Source: Musa acuminata AAA Group (taxonomy: Eukaryota > Streptophyta > Magnoliopsida > Zingiberales > Musaceae). From it: 64,000 nucleotides of DNA. Under the pieces are notes generated by a model. That model searched no databases and was not told the origin of the DNA. It was given only the letters and a program-made list of their open reading frames with translations. Where the stretch lies: assembly GCF_036884655.1 (NCBI RefSeq), contig NC_088327.1, forward strand, positions 9,147,001 through 9,211,000, in the 5' to 3' direction. This document shows, in pieces, positions 58,300 through 64,000 of the stretch; position 1 is the first letter of the stretch, and each line of letters opens with the position of its first letter. Position numbers and translations under genes: made by a program.

Positions 58300-60027
58300 A
58301 AATCAAAATTATTGTGTTACCAGAATATTGAAACTTCATTAAGTTCCAAAGATTAACTACGCTTACTTCAACAACCAGGACATGTTAGGATGAGTTGCGA
58401 TCAGGACACCCTTTTTTTGAATTCTTTTTCAAGCTAAAATCTAGTGTTTGTTATTTATTATCTTTGTTTCCTTTTTTTTCCATTTCTCTATCAAAAGAAA
58501 TTTTCAGCTTCCTTTTTATTTAGCAAAAATGTTATTTATATTTCAATTATATGAACTCGACGGTGGAAACAACTGGTGCTCGATGATTTAGTTGTAATTT
58601 ATTTAGATAAAATTTTATTAATTTAAAGTTCCTTGTTGTAAATTTTATAAGTCGATACATGAGAATATTTGGAGTGTTTCTAAATCTCTTTTCCAGACTG
58701 AAAAAAAAAAATCAATCATTCTCCTGAAAGAAAGACATGAAGAACATATATTTTCTTCTTTATTATTATTATAGATTAACTAATTAGCCTTGATATGATT
58801 ATATTTTCTTCTTTATTATTATTTTTTCATATATTTGAGGCCTGATATGATTATTATGTTTCTACTTTATTATTATTTTTCTTATATTCGAGGCCTATAA
58901 AAAAAAATTTATCATAACATGAGAATCAACGACTTCTTTTTCCACATCTTCTGGGAGTCCAGAATGAATCTAGTAAAAAAAAAATTGCTCGTTATTTGTA
59001 CAATTAGATACAACCACAGCCATAGGTTCTTGATTTGGTCATCCTTGAGAAACCCTAATTTCTTGACGATGAATAATATATGAAGAGAGAAAAGAAGATA
59101 TACATGTACACATTTATATACATCTATTGTTTTATTTTTATCGAAGCTCACATCATTCACATTCCAAACTAGTTGCAAAAAACAAGATAGCCATAGTGTT
59201 CTAATCATTGAAGGTTAACCACATGTATAAATTAAAATATCCCCCATTAAAATGTACTATCAAGAAGTGGAATCATACTCACAGCTCAAATGTAGGATCG
59301 TGGCTCCTGCTGCGAAAAACCGAGCAATGGCAAGAAACTAGACTAGTGCAAGGCCTTGGCAAACATCAACCAATTACTTGCCCGGTCGCATACTACGATT
59401 TGTGGGGACATAGCCTAACTGCAAAATTCTAGCGTAAACAGGAATAAACATTAGAGAACAACAAACAACACCGCATATAAACTTGCAGCCATCGAAGGAT
59501 ATCTATCTGTTGCCAAGGCACAAAAGAGTCAATCCTGAAACACAATTTGTAGAAGTTGATCCTGCAGTTCAACTTGCCTCAACGGAAAAAGAAAAGAACA
59601 ACAGACGACACATCTTAAAAGTGATCAACATTAACAGGATAATAAAAGCTGATGAAAATTGTTACGACAAGGATAGATAGCTTCAGAAACAACATACCAA
59701 TGCCATTAAAAACACAAGCAAATACATTCCATCTAGATGAGAAGTCATTCTTTCAAACAAACAAAAGCAACAATCGCTGGATGCACCACGTTTATCACTG
59801 TCCGTGCCATCTAGTTATACAGCAAACATTAGACAACTGTTTGCTCACAACATTAGACAACAGTTCTAAATACATCGCAAAGATCACCAAAACTAATTCC
59901 ACATCTACAATCACTAGGCTTCTCAAAAGGAAGCATCACTAGCGTTCTGAAAAGATTCATAGGATCACATCCTCGATTTGGTAGTTATTTAGCTAATTTG
60001 GTAAATAACAAAGCTTCATCGAGTGAA
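58300..60027. other. AT-rich intergenic DNA with a short triplicated unit
   Basis: Near 58745-58905 the phrase TTTCTTCTTTATTATTATT, with GATATGATTAT and GAGGCCT, occurs about three times at spacings of roughly 50 bases. No gene is supported in the remainder; ORFs at 59208-59432, 59483-59680 and 59652-59942 have no domain. Confidence 0.45.
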
Positions 60028-60093
60028 CTACATATCAAATGCCTCCTCATGTTTCATTCGCAGGCTGTACTTGTCGATGTAACCACTGGTATT
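60028..60093 (-). CDS. Possible terminal exon of an unidentified minus-strand gene
   Basis: An acceptor-like GGTGATTTCACAG is followed in one frame by codons for NTSGYIDKYSLRMKHEEAFD, a methionine and TAG at 60028-60030. The sequence has the charged, balanced look of a real protein end. I do not recognise the family and found no certain upstream exon. A further open stretch on the same strand (about 60352-60470, encoding WCTTITYPQGSLVREQNPTY) may be another exon or an alternative end. If real, the gene would extend rightwards and its other exons should lie above 60100 or beyond the window. Confidence 0.3.
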   Translation of the reverse strand, partial: NTSGYIDKYSLRMKHEEAFDM

Positions 60094-60099
60094 CTGTGA

Positions 60100-62880
60100 A
60101 ATCACCAACTTCTATATAACTCCTCTTTCGGCACACCCCTGATTACATTTATAGACATGTGCTGGAACTTGGAACAGCAGTCTAAGTGCACATATTCAAG
60201 CGACAAAACAGTTTAGGCAATGCAGGAAAAACAAACTATTCCATGGTTAGCTTAACAAGAGACTCATTTCCTGGCCAACTTGATAGCTACCTGTGATCAA
60301 CCTATCTTGCAAGACTAAGTGCCAGCAGAAACAGATGTTTTATGTTTGTCCATCTCCGACAGTGTAAGTTGGGTTCTGCTCTCTAACCAAACTACCTTGT
60401 GGGTAAGTTATCGTTGTGCACCATTTAACCACAACATACGAGGTTGATGAGACAAGAAATTGTCTAGATCATACAACTGTATTTAGGAAAATAAGTTTGT
60501 CTCGTGAGTGATTTAAGGCAAAAGCATGAGAAAATATAGCAGCTCAACGAAAGCATTTTATGGACAAGAAGATGGACCATGTCACAGGAATAACTGACAT
60601 AAAAGGACCCAAACCTGTATCCTTATAAAACCATATAAAGCAATCACATGCACCACCAACGTGTGTTCCAACACTTCTAACCTCAATGATTAGGTTCTAT
60701 TCAAGGTTCCCTGCTAGCTCAATTCATAACCTCATGTCAGGCACCCATTTCTAACCCCAATGATTGATATTGGCAATTTCTTGATCTAACTGCAAATTGG
60801 TTAAGATTACTCCCACATTGATCAGAATGTTGGAAAATCAAAAGCCTCAACGAACCAAGACGACTCTTTCCCTCAAGGTGCCTTCCACAAAGCATTTAAC
60901 ACCTCATGCACCACTAGGCCTGACTTGGTAATGGACCTCATCAGATGGTGGTTCATGCAAGTTCGAGATGCATTTGGCTCCCCAAATGGGAGCTCCATTG
61001 AGATGACATTTGGTCTCACTTTTGGTTAGAATTGGAGAACCAAGACCTCAAAAAAGAAAATGTATCCACTAATCTCCTCCTCTTGAGACACCTTCTTGAG
61101 ATCCACATCCAATGACAAAACCCTATTAAGGCTGACCCAAAGTGGACAATATCTCACAAGCCACTGAGACCAAATTAGTGATGTCCAGATGATGGACCTC
61201 ATCAAGCCATAATCAACTAAAATCAATCAAAACTCAACCAACACTAACTAATTTTGGCCAACTCTAGGCGCCATACATCAAAAGAAGATACGGGTGGAAA
61301 GAAAAGAAATCAAAGTGGAAGAAAGGCAAAACAGAACCATACTACTATCATAGTGAGACAAACAGATGTTGCTTCAACTCGGTAAACTATTTGTTACACT
61401 ACAATATTCATGATCCATTGCAGATAAAAGAGAAAGTGCACTGGGAGAGGAATCAGTACAAAAAAGCAACCCAATAGCATCTTATGAAAAGTGTTATGTC
61501 ATAACAAAGAAGGGAAATTTCACGAGTTTCACTTATAATTTCATGAACTTCTTCTTCGAAGAAAGTTTTCTTTGTTTAACTTTATATTATCTAGATAACT
61601 TTATATTATCTAGCACTTTGGACCTCTTAAAAAAAAAAAAGATGTGTCATTTCTGTACAGTTAATTTTGTTCTTGTCCCTTTGCAGTATCTGATACTTCA
61701 CCTGCATGGAAATTCATTGCTGTGGATAAACATTTTCTTTCTTAGTGATTTTATAATAAATATATAATAACTATTTTCTAATGATTCTCTTTTACTTTTA
61801 AGTACATTTTAATTTCATATATTCTTAAAAGGTTGTGCATTAGATGTATAAGAATTTTTCATCATTAAATGTAATATTATTTTTCATGATATCGTGCCAA
61901 TTCTATATTTTTATACTTCAATTTTAAATTATTTTTTCATTTAAGTTTAATCTCATTGATCCAATCTGATCAATCTTACAAATTATGGTTTGTATTGATC
62001 CTAGCTAATTATTGATAGGGTTTATGTTGATACTTCGCCTATCAAAAGGAATCAGTTTATGGAATATGTCCTCTTTGGGATATGAGATAGAAGGTAACTA
62101 AATATGGTTTGTGCAAACACTGGAATTAAGCACTGAATCCTCAACAAGGGAGAACAAAAGCAAGGATCTTACATCCGGTTCCAGGGTTTACACATCAAGT
62201 CTCAAACCGCATTGGGTACCTGAGAAGACCATGCATTTCATATCACCATAAAACACTAATATCCATAATTCAAAAGAATTATTACTCTTGAAAGATTCAC
62301 ACAAACCCACACAGATGTATATACATGCATAATTCATGAAAAAACTGTAAATTTAGTGATCCGTCCAGATGCTACCACGAAAATCTAAACGGAATCAGAA
62401 ATGAAGTTACCACTGTGGCACACATCCGGAACAATATTTCCCAACATATGCGTATGTCACTGATTAGATGATAAAATTGAAGATGAACTCCAATCATATA
62501 TCAGATGAAAAAGTTTACATGACCATATAATAACCCGTCAAGTCGCCAATATCAAGTATCAAGCAGAAGGTTGGCGTTCGAAGTACCCTAAAAGTAATCG
62601 TAATTTAGTCCATGGCCTGTAATCACCTTTTAACACAAACAAGCAAGCTTAGGCGGGCAGTGAAATTGGAACACGGCTTTATAACTATGCCAGTTACGAC
62701 TATTATAATAATTATTTTAACGAACTGGACACTGAAGATGGATTATCTAAGCATCTCGTCACAGAAGCCTCCTGTATTGACAGAACCTACAAGAAAACGA
62801 CCGGAAAATAATAATTGAGTTCAGGTTTAGATCGCAACAAAACAACGCTTTTCTTGAGCACATCTTGCGGATATAGTAAA
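60100..62880. other. AT-rich DNA, intergenic or intronic
   Basis: A denser block at 60780-61270 (CTCATCAGATGGTGG, GGGAGCTCCATTGAGATGAC) could be an old transposon, but no terminal repeats were seen. The rest is A/T-rich without gene signals. It could be intron of the gene ending at 60028. Confidence 0.4.
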
Positions 62881-62893
62881 ACTTAGATTTCGC

Positions 62894-63124
62894 ATGTCAC
62901 CTGGAAAAGGAAATCCCATTATCAATGTTGCCTACCACGAGGCCCACCAAATGACCTCGGACCAGGAAAGCGAGCGAACTGCAGCCTCAAGTTGGCTGAT
63001 TTTCGATCATTTTCGTCAAATCTATAACCTGCAAAATCGAGCCGTGACTACTTTACGCTGTGGACGGGGCTATACGTTAACGGAAGATAAACGGATTGCC
63101 GTAGAATGGAAAATTACAGGGTAA
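62894..63124 (+). CDS. Orphan ORF, 76 aa, bacterial-like codon use
   Basis: Open from ATG 62894 to TAA 63124. The protein is well mixed and not low-complexity: it starts MSPGKGNPIINVAYHEAHQM and includes SSWLIFDHFRQIYNLQNRAV and RGYTLTEDKRIAVEWKITG. All six arginines use CGN codons and none AGA or AGG, and GCC, CAA and TTA are frequent, which is unlike the surrounding plant DNA. I recognise no family, and no intron or promoter is evident. It could be a small foreign insertion, an organelle- or bacterium-derived piece, an assembly contaminant, or an exon of an unknown gene. The reverse strand is not open. Confidence 0.3.
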   Translation: MSPGKGNPIINVAYHEAHQMTSDQESERTAASSWLIFDHFRQIYNLQNRAVTTLRCGRGYTLTEDKRIAVEWKITG

Positions 63125-64000
63125 CACTAGAAAGAATGTGATTGCAGGTGCATAACCAATGAAGACAAAACATAGGCACTAATGCATCGTAAGTTCTTCA
63201 ACATCTGCCGACCCTCAAGGCTGTTTCTTCACTAACAATCAGTTGGACAATATCTTACAAACTACTTTTGAAAGCCTCTTCCAGTTTTACCCAAAATCTG
63301 AAACTATCATATTTCCTTCTGTTTGTTGAAAGATATGAGAGGCAAGTGCTGTCAGCCTCAGTTCAAAATGAACAACCAATTAATGACAGTTTCACAGTTT
63401 CAACTCCAATGTATTAGCTTAAAACATACTCTGACATACTGAACCTGACGATGCATGTTACAAGCTAGTAGAAAAGGATGGTCCATTGCACAAGGCAGCC
63501 ACATTGTCACCTAAATGACAGAGGAGCAACCTTTTAACTTAAAGCATACTCTAACAAGCTCGACATGACAGTGCATTAAGCACTTTTATTAACTAGTAGA
63601 AAAGGATGGTTGAACAAGGCAGCCAACATTGTCACCTAAATGATAGAGGAGCAACCTTACCATGATGTCAACCCTCACTGACTGAACCTTTAGCTTTGGT
63701 TATTAGAAAATCAAACATGTCAGAAAACAAAGTAATGAGAAGTTTAATTCTATCATGCAATGAAGGCTCCTCTCTGTCCCAAGAAAAATAAAAAGGCAAA
63801 CCTGAGAGACGATGAGTAGAAACAAGTGTAATAAAATCAACCCATCTAAATGAAAGAATTTCTAGTGGTCATCGAGCCTACACCAAAAATTGCATTAATC
63901 ACCCAGCATCAACAAAGGTGTTTGCTTGCAATTGCAAGGTATAACTAACAATTCAAAATAATGATCACTATAATGATCTGGACACTCACAATTGTGAAAT
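63125..64000. other. Right end, AT-rich, no gene seen
   Basis: Contains a 120-bp tandem duplication listed separately. Could be intron of a gene extending beyond the window. Confidence 0.4.
63417..63657. repeat. 120-bp tandem duplication, diverged
   Basis: AA(A/G)CATACTCT at 63422 and 63542, CTAGTAGAAAAGGATGGT, AAGGCAGCCA, ACATTGTCACCTAAATGA and AGAGGAGCAACC recur in the same order at about 120-base spacing, with small indels. Confidence 0.85.

Overview
This is a stretch of a flowering-plant nuclear genome. Plant-only gene families are present (SAUR, EBF-type F-box, HD-Zip I, TAC1, PPR, OPT, MIR166), with GT-AG introns, a eukaryotic tRNA gene and plant LTR retrotransposons. The TAC1 and SAUR32-like proteins read like monocot versions. 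A Zingiberales source such as banana or Ensete is plausible but is an inference. There is no operon-style organisation and no CRISPR array.

Layout. 1-654: 5' part of an unidentified membrane-protein gene (minus) running off the left edge. 2046-7496: an old LTR retrotransposon (minus) that keeps LTRs, primer-binding site and a broken gag but has no pol; its features fit a Sirevirus. 8315-8527: small oxidoreductase-like (OXLD) protein. 10164-10511: SAUR32-like auxin-response gene (minus). 13128-15124: EIN3-binding F-box protein with a short 5' intron. 15309-20425: a full-length Copia element (minus) with 193-bp LTRs, a perfect 5-bp target duplication and two frameshifts, followed by the 5' end of a related relic (21310-22242) and a roughly 255-bp tandem array (22520-23640).

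24587-24685: MIR166 hairpin. 26350-31550: AT-rich DNA with two GC-rich retrotransposon fragments and a 404-bp tandem duplication. 32886-33682: HD-Zip I factor of the ATHB7/12 type with ABRE-like boxes upstream. 34103-34175: tRNA-Lys(CTT) (minus). 35817-36257: candidate mini-gene resembling NFD6-like proteins (minus). 37434-38522: TILLER ANGLE CONTROL 1, four exons (minus). 40382-44225: plastid-type DUF4079 membrane protein, three exons (minus). 45029-50148: oligopeptide transporter, seven exons (minus). 51311-53616: E-type PPR protein, two exons. 53617-64000: mostly AT-rich and gene-poor, with a possible terminal exon of an unknown minus-strand gene (60028-60093) and an odd 76-aa ORF of bacterial-looking codon use (62894-63124).

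The genes are independent transcription units. By family they relate to hormone and architecture control (SAUR: auxin; EBF: ethylene; HD-Zip I: abscisic acid and drought; TAC1: branch angle; miR166: leaf polarity through HD-Zip III), transport (OPT) and organelle function (PPR, DUF4079). Exon boundaries were worked out by hand from splice motifs and reading-frame continuity. No transcript data or database search was available.
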